Below are positions 24,434-35,803 of a stretch of DNA of 64,000 nt, piece by piece. Made by a program: the position numbers and the translations under genes. The notes beneath the pieces were generated by a model, which saw only the letters and a program-made list of their open reading frames with translations, did no database searches and had not been told where the DNA came from. Positions within the stretch are counted from its first letter, which is position 1. Every line of letters begins with the position of its first letter. The stretch is taken from contig OX365948.1 of NCBI GenBank assembly GCA_947247005.1, forward strand, positions 55,473,401-55,537,400, given 5' to 3'. The stretch is from Spisula solida. Lineage: Eukaryota; Mollusca; Bivalvia; Venerida; Mactridae.

Positions 24434-25369
24434 TTATAAGAAAAATAGTTGCATTTTAAAAATGTCAAAGTTTGACGTATCCCATCAGGGTTTATTAAAA
24501 AAAATGAAATAGTAATTTTCGCATTTCAACAAACGGATGTTTTTTGTAGAATCAATTACTGCGAGCATTTGTTTGTTAATTTGAGAAGGGAAAACGATAT
24601 GTTAATATCAAAAGTCTGCACCGAAATGCGCACCGCCTAATAACATATCAATAAATACATCCATACAATAAAAATGTTGTTTATAAAGAATTTACAAACA
24701 TCGGTTTAATTGCCTATTAGAAAAGATGAAATAGTTTAATGAATTAATCAATTTGAAACTGTACTTTTCGCAGTAATTATGTGTATACTCAGACGAACTT
24801 TAATACTTGCTTATGATACTACTAATTAACACAGTATAGATTAATTACATTTTATGCTCAAAACTATTACTCTCTTTTGCTTAAATTTTACACAACAAAA
24901 TGAATATTTTATAATATCGTACGCTTTAACAATCAGTTTAATGACAATGTCTTTTCGTTAATATATAATATATTTATAGTACAATGGCTAATCATAGTTA
25001 CCAAGTGAGTATTGAATATTAGTAAACAAACAAAATCAAAAATAATATTTCATACTTTTTTTCAATATCAATACTTAAGAAATGTTTGTTTCATGTAGGC
25101 CTATCATATTTCTTTTAATCAGTGTTTCTAGGCGCGCATTACGCGCTCTCCTAATTGAAAACGAAACGTATTTCAATAGACAACAAGAAATATCACTGAA
25201 TGTGATGACTAACCCCAGATACTGCTTGACACGGTGACTAAGTATCAGACATTCAATTTATGATGATATATATATATCTAGTCTTACTTTAGTATTGATG
25301 AGTCTTGCAAATTATGGTTGGCAAGCAACCATATGAAAGCAATAACACAGACAAAATCATGAAAAAATA
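24434..25369. other. Gene-free AT-rich stretch
   Basis: Very AT-rich, with no frame, repeat or RNA gene that can be supported. Confidence 0.45.
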
Positions 25370-25690
25370 ATATCAATGGATACAAACTCCATAAAAACTT
25401 ATTGGGACATTGAGTGCTAAAACTCGCCTTGATACTGATGTAAAAGTTTCATTGAAATCAGACCAATAATTACAGAAAAAAATAAGTTTAACAAAATAAA
25501 GGTCCATAACTCCCTTAAAATTGATCCGATCAACGTGCGCCGACGATATGCACAACTATATCCGGCACTGAACAGTAATGCAAAGTTTCGTTGATAGCCG
25601 ACCAATAGTTACAGAGAAATAGCGCGGGATCGAACCCGGTACATCCTGCACTCGAGGCGGGCGCTCTACCACTAGGCTATCGAGGAGGCG
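25370..25690 (-). repeat. Dispersed repeat joined to a tRNA-like head
   Basis: On the minus strand, 25690-25620 contains an A-box-like TAGTGGTAGAGCG and a B box GGGTTCGATCCC, as in tRNA-derived SINEs. The adjoining 25610-25370 carries a recurring phrase, AAGTTTC(A/G)TTGA..(A/T)CAGACCAATA.TTACAG, twice. The acceptor stem does not pair, so this is not a functional tRNA gene. Confidence 0.6.
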
Positions 25691-25942
25691 GTATCCATGA
25701 TTATCAGTAAGATGACGAATAGCTCTACGAGCACGTATATATTTTCATCGAGTTCCCGAGTCTTATATGAGTTTAAAGTTGAAATCAGAGACATTAGGCC
25801 ATTGGCACTCCCTCAACAAACCATGACGTCATGTACATCGCTATGAGCGAACGCCAGTAAGTAAGTAAGTATATGAGTTTAAAAATCAGTACGAGTCTAC
25901 ACGATACCTCCAAGTACAACCGTACGTGCTCGACTGAATATA

Positions 25943-26324
25943 CACTGCCCACCAAAAATAAGTATACTACGGTTATTTCCTAATTTACTTATTTGTGATA
26001 ACACTATTTGCAGAACATTGAAGCAACAATGTTTTTGAAGACAAGGAATATGTTTTGTTCATTAAGTGTTCAGATCATAAATTGATACCTAGGTGCAAAA
26101 TATTTTTTTATCCAGCTTCAAAATAAATGATGTTATAAAAAGTTGGAAAATTCAGCCTATTTGATCACATGGTCATTTCATTTCAGAACATTTTCATTTT
26201 TACTTCTATCTCGTGTGTGACTCGTTTAGTAACAGTAGTTTCAAAAACTAGTGTGATAAACAGATTATTAACAATTTAACCACGTTTAATTTTGCAACTG
26301 TATACCTATTTTTGGTGGGTACTG
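25943..26324. mobile_element. Tc1/mariner-type MITE with TA target site
   Basis: The ends CACTGCCCACCAAAAATA and TATTTTTGGTGGGTACTG are inverted, with TA at 25941-25942 and 26325-26326. The 382 bp element has no coding frame. Confidence 0.85.
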
Positions 26325-26873
26325 TATAGTCTGGTACAGAGCTTGTAGGGACAATGTAATAAGGACATTATTTTTACATAATCAGCTCTCTACAACATAA
26401 AACAAAGTATATTTAACAAAGCTAGCTTCTTATAAAATATCAAGTTTTAAAAATTGTTCCTATTCAAAAATACCCAAGGAATGTACTAAAAATGTATATA
26501 ATGTGTATTTGTCTTTACTTTGACATACATGTGCTTTCGCTAACGGTTCTTCAGCAAAAGACCAAAAATAAAAATAAAAATGGTACCTTTGTGCTCAACA
26601 TCGAAAATATATATATAAAACAACATCTCGGATTCCCTCTTGATAATGGAAAGGGGAAATAAAATTGATTACTAAACTAACTATACATAAGGCAATTTTG
26701 CTGGCTTAGCTCTTGAAATAGGGATTATGTTATATAATAAATAAATAAATACTTCGCTTTTTTATTTTGATCGGTTTATGATTTGTTATGCGGTCTTTGT
26801 CGGTGTTTCCCACAGAATTATAATTGTACATGACTCGGTAATATTCAATCATCAAGCATCGTCGTCATTTTTT

Positions 26874-27215
26874 AGAGTGGACAAGTGGTCCAGTGGTAAG
26901 GCCTACTGACTGCTGATCCGAAAGTTGTGGGTTCGATCCCTACTCCAGCCGGATCAAAAATAGAAATGCTTTTCAGTTTTTCCCACCGAACATAACTAAA
27001 ATTACAAAGTCTTTCGGATGAGACGCTAAGCGAGGTCAAGTGTATGATGTTTTACATGAGACACGTAAAAGAATCGATGCTCCTGGAACTTGGGCATCTT
27101 CTTATCATGCATTATCCCCCCCCCCCCCCCCCCCCAATACAGTGACCTCTTCTGGGGACCTCGTCCATATGGATTTCCTATGGCGAGGATAAATAAAAGC
27201 ATAAGTATAATAATA
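26874..27215 (+). mobile_element. tRNA-derived SINE
   Basis: The head carries an A-box-like AGTGGTCCAGTGGTAAGG and a B box GGGTTCGATCCC at about 26930. A unique body follows, with a C-run at 27116-27135. The tail ends in 'ATAAATAAAAG' plus (AATA)n-like repeats. Confidence 0.7.
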
Positions 27216-27545
27216 AAATCGTCGTCACTTTATCAGAAATTCTAGAACCTTACTCAGGTGGAATGTTGCACAATGTTTGCAAAGTAACTGTATAAAATGG
27301 CACCGAGACTAAATGTACCCAAAATACAGAAATAATTATTCAATAGCATAATATTATAACACATGTACGTCTTTTTTGTTACAATGAATATTACATTAAA
27401 ACATGGATACCCTCCATGGATGTAAATGTTTGAATAATAATCTATATTGTGTAAATTGTAGTCGGACAAAAACTACATAAGTTTGAAAAATGACATTTTC
27501 AATTGAGCCATTGGCTGCAGCACTAAACGTCCGGTATGGCCATTA

Positions 27546-27765
27546 CGCCTCCTCGACAGCCTAGTGGTTGAGCGTCCGTTTCGAGTGCGGGAGGTCCCGG
27601 GTTCAATCCCAGACCTGGTCATACCAAAGACAAAGTAAAACTGGTACCAGTAATTCCTTTGCTAGACGCTCAGCAATAAAGGGAATCTGGCTTCTCTTCT
27701 CTCATACCCTTGTGGTGATGGATAACATCAGAAATGAGGTGTCGAGAATGATTAATATAAGTTAA
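27546..27765 (+). mobile_element. tRNA-derived SINE
   Basis: GCCTCCTCGACAGCCTAGTG, an A box (TAGTGGTTGAGCG) and a B box (GGGTTCAATCCC) are followed by 'GGTCATACCAAAGAC' and a body. I recognise this arrangement from a common bivalve SINE (recollection, not a search). The 65-codon frame here is incidental. Confidence 0.75.
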
Positions 27766-28351
27766 AAAAACTTGTTTCGCAATCGACCTTAATAAAGTAG
27801 TATGAACTAACAGTGATTATTACATTACAATTAACATTGGTAGATCTACCATTCCAAGAATATCCTAGCAATAAACTATATCAAAATTATTTGCTTTCAT
27901 TGCCATACAAAAAATACATTTTATAAATTTTATACATAATAGACTATTTCTCCCACTAACCACACCTCGACTACGGAATATAAACAAAACAGACCAATTG
28001 AAATGATTATGCGAACGATTGCCACTAAGTTAAGCAAATACTAGCTCGGCTCTGTTACCGCCCCATGTTTGCTTTCGTCTGTCCGTCAAACACAGGAAGA
28101 ATTATATCAAATCTGAGTATAAATTGATATGTGTAAATTTTGACAACCATTTCATATGAAGTACTTGACGAAGACTTATTAGTAAATGCTTTTAACTGAA
28201 TTATATTAAGATTTTATTATAAATCTGTACATCGTTTGAAACGATACGGTGTCGGCTAACACAAGGACTTACTTCTAGCCTTTCAGAAATATATTATTCA
28301 TTATTCTGCAAAAGAGTGTTTTTTTTTCTTGAACTTGTGACATTGTAGCAG
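27766..28351. promoter_or_regulatory. Region upstream of the Dmrt coding exon
   Basis: About 590 bp without repeats. A T-run and pyrimidine stretch at 28319-28331 lead to GTAGCAG ending at 28351, ten bases before the ATG. This looks like a splice acceptor, so a non-coding 5' exon probably lies further upstream. No core promoter could be assigned. Confidence 0.4.
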
Positions 28352-28360
28352 TTGTCTTAA

Positions 28361-28736
28361 ATGATGAATTCTATGTCTCATTTGTATCCTGTAACGGAGA
28401 AGGGGACTCGGAAACCGAAGTGCGCGCGTTGTCGCAACCATGGTATGGTGTCGTGGTTGAAGGGCCACAAGAGACATTGTGAGTTTAAAGATTGTGCTTG
28501 CGCCAAGTGTAATCTTATAGCCGAACGACAGCGTGTGATGGCGGCCCAGGTGGCACTGAAGAGACAGCAGGCTACTGAAGATGCTATAGCACTAGGGATT
28601 CGAGCATGTGCTGGAGAAAGTTCGATTCCGATAATGACACAAGGACCACTGTGGGGTCCGGGCACTGTGGCACCACCAGCGGGCGGAAGTGAACGTGGAA
28701 TGCACGAGAGATTGGTTCGACCACAGTCCAGTACAG
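28361..28736 (+). CDS. Dmrt4/5: Dmrt exon with start codon and DM domain
   Basis: Encodes residues 1-125 plus one base of codon 126. Without splicing the frame stops two codons past the donor (28742-28744), which supports the GTAATT donor at 28737. Confidence 0.93.
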
Positions 28737-31598
28737 GTAATTAACATCTTATGTATAACATAGTCTTAAAACTGAGTGACTCCGTAGCTCAATGGCTAGC
28801 GCGCTTGCCGTCTAATCTGGCTGTCCGGGTTCAAATACGGGTGGAGGCACTCATATGTTTGCCTGACTGGCAAATAAAGTCTATGCTCAGCTAAACGTTG
28901 TATCACACATTTGCCTGTACAATGTACTCATATCTTGGCGATATCGGTGCTTGTGTATGGCTTTGAATTTTCTTTGCGTCACTGTTTTTAATAAATGAAC
29001 TTTTATTGGTATTAAGTTTATTCAATCAGACTGGCTGTTACAATCCCAAATGCATTCTGTATACTATAATCTTTGAATACCTAAATATCAACGTTCCTTG
29101 TGTCCTTAATTTCTGAATTTATATATTTTGTAATACATTGTTTTATGAATTCTCATATATATTAGCCGTTCTCCAGGAAAACCGGGCTTAGTGACATTAT
29201 ATCAGTATTTATGTAATAAGGTTAAGAAAACCCTCTTAAACAACAAAAAAGGCATGCTCTTTGATTTAAGTTTAAGTTCTTGGATAATATAGAACTATGT
29301 CTTAGATTTATTTTTCCCATGAACCATGTTAATATATCTTCTGTCGTTGCTATGGTGACCAATTTCTGAAGAGTACCCATTTTGAGAAAACGAGGGGTTA
29401 GTGGTTGAAAACAGTAGCTACGTTTCTGTTAAAGCTTAAATTCACGATTTAGATAAGTTTTTAAAAAAAGGAATATAATTCTAAAATGTGATACAATTTT
29501 GAAAAGTTTACGTCAAGAACTCATCAAATACTGGATTGATGAACTTCTTGTTAACGTAACGTCAAATAACGTTTGAATGACGTTTGCGATCTAATTTGAT
29601 GTTAGATTTTGCTCCAATTTTCAGAAACTGTTCAAAAGAGTCTTGTCTTTCTAATGCTATATCATCATGATTTTCATATTTTTGTCACTCAGCCCGGTTT
29701 TCCTGGAGAACGGCTCATATATATAATAACTTTTAATTTACACGTATGTTCATAATTTCTAAAGCTATATTTTAGTATAATGTATTGTTTTATTATTTTC
29801 AATTTATATCGTGACACATCATAGGGGTCAAAATATCAAATATTATAATATTCTTTATACATAGTTATTATTCTAGCTCATTGTTAATTGTTGAGGATCT
29901 TACGGAAGATTGCTATATATACATTTGTATTCTCAAATGAGCTTCCTCGTAAAATAAAGTCTTTATTATTTTTATTATTATTTCTCATGTTTAATAAATA
30001 TTAAAATTTATTTGACTTTTGATGTAAAGAGTAAGTATGTAAAAATATGTTCATATTCAAAATGCAACGACTAATGACCGCATTATCCATAGAATTAATA
30101 AATATATTTCAATTTCCGAATCATAGGTTTAAACATGATTGTGAGTTGAAATGCTCTTGATCATAGGAACACGTACCGTTGTTGAATATAGTCGTTAATT
30201 AGAAATAATGGCATCATTTTTACTTTAAACAAAACAAATTATAAAACGGCGTGAATTTTACTTTCAACAAAAATATAATAAAACGGCATCAATTTTACTT
30301 TCAACAAGAAATATAATAAAACGGCTTCAATTTTACTATCATCAAAATTATTATACATTACATAAATGTTACGGTCATAATTACTGCTGATGCTGCTGCC
30401 TAGATGTTATAAAGGACTGTACAAAAATATATAACCGTTGTCAAACGGTCATCTTATTGTAGGTGTTTTTGTGAGATTTAAAGGACCGAACACAAATATG
30501 TATTTAATTTAATATACATTTTTTTCTAACGAAATAGGATTGGGCAACAGGCTTAGTCTATATTAGCCCTCTCCTTACATGTCTGTAGGGGCCTATATTG
30601 ATTAAACTAAAACCCCTGGTCCAAGATACTTAAAGAGTGATACAAGTATTGAAAAGAAAATTAATACAGTTAAGGGGTTAGATTAAAAGGTGATATAGAA
30701 TTTAAGATAAATAAATAACTAAATATTTGCTGTAATTGATTGAAGTGGGATCGAAGTGTGATAGTGTTGCAGTTTGTTGATATTCAACTAACACTTTGTT
30801 TGTTTATTTGTTTGTTTAACAGATGGACGTTCGGAAGATGAAGACGATGTAAGCGTATGTTCGGATGAAGACGTGGCGGGTACCAGACTGGAGGAACCAC
30901 ACAGACGTATCCTAACACCACCGTCGCCTGAAAAACATGACGTACGGTTGAATACTGACCATGAACGTGACGTCATTATGAAGTCAGGAGGTCTCATTAA
31001 ACCCGCGGCATTTACTCCTGGACGTTTAAATAATTTAGAAATTTTGGAAAGAGTTTTTCCATTACATAGGAAATCAGTTCTCGAACTTGTACTTCAAGGT
31101 TGCAATGGGGATCTTGTGAAAGCTATTGAACAGTTTCTGTCAGCCCAGGACACGATAGACGCCCACGGAAAAGTTGACAATACAAAATCAACAAATATGC
31201 GATATCATCCATATTCTAACGCTTCTCACTGGATTCATAATTCAAGTTCTCAATACGGACCTACCTTTACGAACAATTTTGATTTGAAATCAGCCTTCAA
31301 ACCCTTGTCGAACATGCCAGCAATAACGGGACTTCATTCGGCGTTCCTCCCCGGCTACCCAAATCTATCATCAGCCGCGCCTCTGACGTCACAATTTACG
31401 AATGGTCAGTACTCCACGGCAAACATCGCGCTTCCCTTCCCGCATGGAACATACACAGGACTACCGGGATACACAGGGGCAGTGAATGGATTATTTGGCA
31501 ACCCTTTCTCCATTTTACCGTACCCACGTCCTGCAGAACCCAGAGACTTATCCAAATTGTCCGATAGATCGAGTTCAGGTGACAATGAAAAGAAATAG
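28361..31598 (+). CDS. Dmrt4/5: DM-domain transcription factor, Dmrt4/5 (DmrtA) class
   Basis: Join 28361-28736 and 30823-31598: 1152 nt, 383 residues. The splice falls after the first base of codon 126, with donor ACAG/GTAATT and acceptor TTTAACAG, and the frame is continuous. The DM domain spans residues ~17-70, with zinc-ligand Cys and His residues in CARCRNHG (21-28), GHKRHC (35-40) and CACAKC (45-50), followed by the recognition helix [17 protein letters not shown]. Exon 2 opens with an acidic Ser/Asp run (126-142). It then carries a DMA domain at ~193-232 ([17 protein letters not shown], then [11 protein letters not shown]). DM plus DMA defines the DmrtA/Dmrt4/5 and Dmrt3/93B groups; the EDAIALG extension after the helix favours Dmrt4/5. 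The family are nuclear DNA-binding regulators of neural and gonadal development. The start could be either of two adjacent ATGs. The C terminus is Pro/Gly/Tyr-rich and ends shortly after [11 protein letters not shown]. Confidence 0.93.
28776..28893 (+). mobile_element. tRNA-derived SINE in the Dmrt intron
   Basis: An A-box-like TAGCTCAATGGCTAGCG and a B box GGGTTCAAATAC lie 40 bp after the exon. 'GGAGGCACTCATATGTTTGC' and GGCAAATAAAGTC follow. The same family occurs on the minus strand at 57538-57648 inside POLR2E. Confidence 0.75.
29164..29716. mobile_element. MITE family E, copy 1, in the Dmrt intron
   Basis: The termini AGCCGTTCTCCAGGAAAACC and GGTTTTCCTGGAGAACGGCT are perfect inverted repeats. 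A ~550 bp non-coding interior includes CAAATAACGTTTGAATGACG. A second copy is at 52423-53032. Confidence 0.85.
30204..30345 (+). repeat. ~42 bp tandem repeat in the Dmrt intron
   Basis: Three to four units of ATAATAAAACGGC followed by TTCAATTTTACTTTCA(T/A)CAA. Confidence 0.75.
30823..31598 (+). CDS. Dmrt4/5: Dmrt terminal coding exon with DMA domain
   Basis: Encodes residues 126-383 (first codon GAT split across the intron) and ends TAG at 31596-31598. The acidic run [17 protein letters not shown] comes first, then the DMA domain, then a low-complexity Pro/Gly/Tyr tail. Confidence 0.92.
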
Positions 31599-31780
31599 AC
31601 AATGATTACGTCATTATACGTCATGATCGAATTCTTCCTTGATATTTAACCTCGCTAAACCAACTGAACAACCTTGTATTGTGACAATTTTATCGTATGC
31701 TTATCAGCTAAGTAAGGTCCACATATAATGGAACAATTGACGTAACCACCGTTATTTATTCATTAAATCCACGTTGCCAG

Positions 31781-32094
31781 TAATGCTTAGGTCACATTTG
31801 CCCTACGAGCTCCTTACGAGCTCCTAACGAGTTGATTTTGGCAAACTCGCATCTCGTCCGTACGGAACTCGTACGGACACTGAAGACTCGTACGAGTACC
31901 GTACGGATTTTTTAACCCGTACGAGCATCGTACGGATATCGTTCCAGTGCATCTCTATATATCGTTCGTGGTCCGTACGAGCTGTGACCATGCGCTAAGA
32001 ACATACAAAAACCGTTAGGATTTCAAAAATTGTGCACTCGTACGAGTTGATAAATTCGTACGGATATCGTACGAGCTTTGTGACCCTAGCATTA
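31781..32094. mobile_element. MITE rich in CGTACGAG palindromes, 3' of Dmrt
   Basis: The ends TAATGCTTAGGTCACATTTG and CTTTGTGACCCTAGCATTA are inverted repeats. The interior contains many short palindromic motifs (CTCGTACGAG, CCGTACGG). It begins 183 bp after the Dmrt stop, so it probably lies in the 3' untranslated region. Confidence 0.8.
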
Positions 32095-32828
32095 CACACC
32101 ATTGTAATTTTCTGGATTGGTACATCGGTCCATTTTTTACTGTCGCAAAATATTTTGAGAGCGGGTACAAGTCTAAACTTTTCGTAAGATATTAAATAGA
32201 AAATAATAATTAACTTGGCCGAAAAATTGTGCAATTTGATATATTGAGTTTGTTTCAATTTCAAATATTTTAGATTGCTCAAAGATATATAATACATTGT
32301 ACCAATAAGGAAAGAGTATATCGATTTGATTTCATCGATTATTTAAAATAACGTTAACAATGTAAGTAAGGATGGAGACGAAATTTTTCCGCGTTTCTTG
32401 TGCGCATGAAAAATTTATCAGGGTAAACATTTGATACTAAATTCGAAGCATAGTGTTCGCTATCTAAGTGGTCAGCTTTTGTCGCAATTGTTCAAATATT
32501 TGTGTATGTACTTTACGTTGTTGTTTTATATAAAAAATGTCATATTATTATTTTTCATTGTACATTTTGTATTTATTATATCATTATGTAAATTTATTGT
32601 GTGACGATGATTAAAATAATTAAATTATACATGTTTCTTATTCCTTTAGGTTTGTTACCATAGCAATAAATATTCAGAATGCAGTACTTGGACGATACAG
32701 TTCAATTTAACCAGTATGTGCTCTCGCACGCAAGCACGAACGATCGCACGCACGCACGCGCGAGCGCACGAGTCATTGGTGCACAATATTTTAAAATTAT
32801 TTAAAATGTATTCTGTACCACATTACCT
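32095..32828. other. Region 3' of Dmrt
   Basis: AT-rich. AATAAA near 32667 could serve as a distal polyadenylation signal. A CpG-rich simple tract of GCACGCAC/GCGAGCGC lies at 32722-32770. No gene. Confidence 0.4.
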
Positions 32829-32989
32829 CAGGTAACTGTATCATAGATAAAAAATAAAATTAATACTTTTTATGAATGTAGACTATTTATACATTATATA
32901 ATATATCAATAAATTTATGTATACTTATATTATATGATATATAAAAAAGTTTTTATTATAATTATTATTCATCATTGATACAGTTACCT
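32829..32989. mobile_element. MITE family B, copy 2
   Basis: CAGGTAACTGTATCAT at the left is matched by ATTGATACAGTTACCTT at the right, around an AT-rich core. Confidence 0.7.
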
Positions 32990-33052
32990 TTGTTATTCTA
33001 TAACAATATATTCTATTTCTATAAGCATAATTCATGATTATAATAATTGTTC

Positions 33053-33212
33053 ATGCTATACTCAATGCAGTGCTCAAACTTCAAATGCTTATATCAGTAA
33101 GAAACTTTTATGTTAGATGGATAAAGAAATCAGTATAATAATTCGTGATAAAGTTATAGTAAAGGTGATCTATTTACACAAATCAATTCCATGCTCAAGT
33201 TGAGTTGAGCAT
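33053..33212. mobile_element. MITE family C, copy 2
   Basis: It shares TGCTCAAACTTCAAATG, AAACTTTTATGTTAGATGG and the end CTCAAGTTGAGTTGAGCAT with 16961-17153. Confidence 0.65.
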
Positions 33213-33247
33213 ATAAAAGTAAATTTATAATCTCCGGAGCTCTGGTT

Positions 33248-33553
33248 CAGTGTAGCAATACCACGTGACTTTTGGCTACAATTACAAGAGGTAATTTTTA
33301 AAGATTGGAAAATAAAAAAGCCATAAGTATTTTATCTTTTCATCGATTTCTATTAAATATACGCCACGCTAAGGGGAAAATTATTTTTGTCCATTACCCT
33401 GTGAAACCGTGGAACGTGTAGATTTCACAAGGTAATGGAAACATCGGTCAAGCTGCTGAAAAAGATCTTATATTTCATGGAAAGCAAATATTTACCCCCT
33501 TAGCATGGCGTACATGCATATTGATTTAGATCTATGAAGATTTTTTAATTTAT
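33248..33553. mobile_element. MITE family A, right-truncated copy
   Basis: It starts CAGTGTAGCAATACCACGTG and keeps the central CCATTACCCTGTGAAACC hairpin and part of the right arm. It lacks the last ~80 bp and the right terminus. Confidence 0.8.
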
Positions 33554-33739
33554 CGAACAAACACGCACACACAAAACATGCCAGAGTCACACAACTCATA
33601 CGATGTCTGTACGATTTAAACGACTCGTAAAAAATCACGGATTCCAACATTTTAGAATCCTTACGGTTTCTTTACATGAATTCCAATTTAAAAAAATTAA
33701 ATTTCAGTTACTAATCTGGAAGTCACAACTTCCGGCCAG

Positions 33740-34460
33740 TTCCCAGATTATCTGTCAGTTCCCTGGTATTTCTGGTAAGCTCCCTGGTACGGTCGGTGTC
33801 CAGATTTCCGGTCAGTTTTCTGGTTTCCAGTCAGTTCCCGGGTTTCCGGTCAGTTCCCTGGTCAGTTTCCTGGTTCCCGGTCGGTTTCCTGGTTTTCGGT
33901 CAGTTTCCTGATTTCCGCTCAGTTCCCAGGTTTCCGGTCCGTTCCTTGGTTTCCGGTCAGTTCTCTGGTATTTCCGGTCAGTTCCCTGGTTTCCGGTCAG
34001 TTCCCTGGTTTCCGGTCAGTTCCCAGGTTTCTGGTCCGTTCCTTGGTTTCCAGTCCGTTCCCTGGCATTTCCTGTCAGTTCCCTGGTTTCCGATCAGTAC
34101 CCTGGTACCCGGCCCGTTACCTGGTATTTCAGTTTCTGGCCAGTGCTCTGGTATTTTCGGTCAGCCCCTGGTATTTCCGGTTAGATTTCTTGTATATCCG
34201 GTCAGTCCCTGGTATTTCCGGTTAGTTTCCTAGTATTTCCGGTCAGTCCCTGATAATTCTGGTCAGCTCCCTTGCTTCCGGTCAGCTCCCAGTCAGTTCC
34301 TAGGTGTCCGTACAGTTCTCAGATTTCCAGTCAGTTACCTGGTATTTCTGGTCAGAACCCAGGTTTCTAGTCCGTTTCCTCGTATTTCCGGTAAATTGTT
34401 TTTTATTTCCGGTCAGTTCCCTGGTATTTCCAGTTAATTTACATATTTCCGGTCAGTTCC
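33740..34460 (+). repeat. ~19 bp minisatellite
   Basis: About forty degenerate copies of a unit close to TTTCCGGTCAGTTCCCTGG, with occasional TA insertions. It produces Val/Phe/Pro-rich frames (33603-33911, 33796-34233, 34304-34525) that are artefacts of repetition. Confidence 0.92.
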
Positions 34461-34939
34461 CTTGTTTCTTTTTTGCTGTTTTAACAAGTACCTTCTTGTT
34501 TCTAAAAAAAAATGTGTTAGTATAACTCAACGGATATGTTTTTGAAGTATTGAGGTCGCAATTGCCTATGCAATGAGCAACTTAATAAAAAGTGGTATTC
34601 TGACTCGACAAGGTTAAGGGTACACACTTTACAATCGAAGCATATGTACGACTTAAACAATCGCGACTGAAATCTAAAGACTTCGGTGACCAATAATCTA
34701 ATGTTTCACAATGAACTCTAGCAATTGCAGGCATCTGCTTGAAATCTGAGAAACAAAACGGAGTATTCATTCTTGGAGCGTGTTATTCTGAGACTAGAAG
34801 CCGAAGTCGTAATTAGAACTGGGCAATAGATGGTACAGATCTTAATTAATTCACACAAAAATATTTACTAATAATTATACTGAAAGTTTAAAAAAAGAGA
34901 TCTGATTCAACAGTAAATCAATTACAAACGCAAGTTGCG
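34461..34939. other. Gene-free stretch
   Basis: No feature could be supported. Confidence 0.4.
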
Positions 34940-35152
34940 TTAAGCCTATGTCCCACTGAGGAATCCATCATCGGCGATATTCTCCCGATGTCTTCAGATT
35001 CAACCCGATTCATCACGATTCCTTCCTATATCACAATTGTCTCATTACTTCCCCGAAACTTCCCCTATATCACGATGGACCTGTTAGCTCATTAATGTAC
35101 ACCGGGAGTACATCGCCGAGGCAAGACATGCTCAGTGGGACCTAGGCTTTAA
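34940..35152. mobile_element. MITE with TTAA target site
   Basis: TTAAGCCTATGTCCCACTGAG and CTCAGTGGGACCTAGGCTTTAA are inverted ends bounded by TTAA, typical of piggyBac- or Kolobok-mobilised elements. It is 213 bp and non-coding. Confidence 0.8.
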
Positions 35153-35515
35153 GTCACTCAGAATTAAAATCACTCCCAACTACCAACACATCGTCTGAAA
35201 TGCAAATATTAATTAATATCAATTAACCTTCTTCACAGCATCAAACACGTTTAATGAATGTATTATTTAATTAACATTGCACTTAACACATGATGCCGTG
35301 TTAATATTTTCTCGTATATTGTCCATCTGGCATTGCCTTGAAACGTGGCGATCCAAATTGCATGTAACGTTATTATTTGAGACTTCAAAAAAGAGTTGCC
35401 ATGAAATGTTTTGTATATTATGTTGTATGTGTACATTTACATCTATAAAGGAGTTCCCCCGTTATCACTAGTACACGGAAGGTCTTGGACTTGGATCTGA
35501 ATTGCAATAAAACCA

Positions 35516-35803
35516 GGGCCCGTAATTACAACAAATACTTACACTCAGCACTCAACACTCAAATATTGCGACTGATAAATTACATATAAAGCTCACAAAT
35601 ACATTATATTACACTATGAATAAAGCCAGAAATAATATTTATTACTAATTATTTAGCATTATTACAAGTTAGTGTTCTAAACAAATCTCACTATATTACT
35701 CAAAATAATGAATTTTAATCATTGAGTGCTGAGTGCTGAGTGCTGAGTGCTGAGTGCTGAGTGCTGAGTGCTGAGTGTAAGTATTGGTTGTAATCCCGGG
35801 CCC
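35516..35803. mobile_element. MITE with expanded heptamer in one arm
   Basis: The left end GGGCCCGTAATTACAAC, then AATACTTACACTCAGCAC, is matched in inverse at the right end. In the right arm the heptamer GAGTGCT has expanded to about seven tandem copies (35730-35778), while the left arm keeps two degenerate copies. Confidence 0.85.

Noticed and set aside
25620..25690. tRNA gene on the minus strand
   Set aside because: A and B boxes are present but the acceptor stem does not pair. It is read as a SINE head.
28776..28850. tRNA gene in the Dmrt intron
   Set aside because: It has tRNA-like boxes only, is repeated with its body at 57538-57648, and has no full cloverleaf.
33796..34233. 145-residue Val/Phe/Pro-rich frame
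   Set aside because: Wholly inside the ~19 bp minisatellite, with neighbouring overlapping frames of the same composition.
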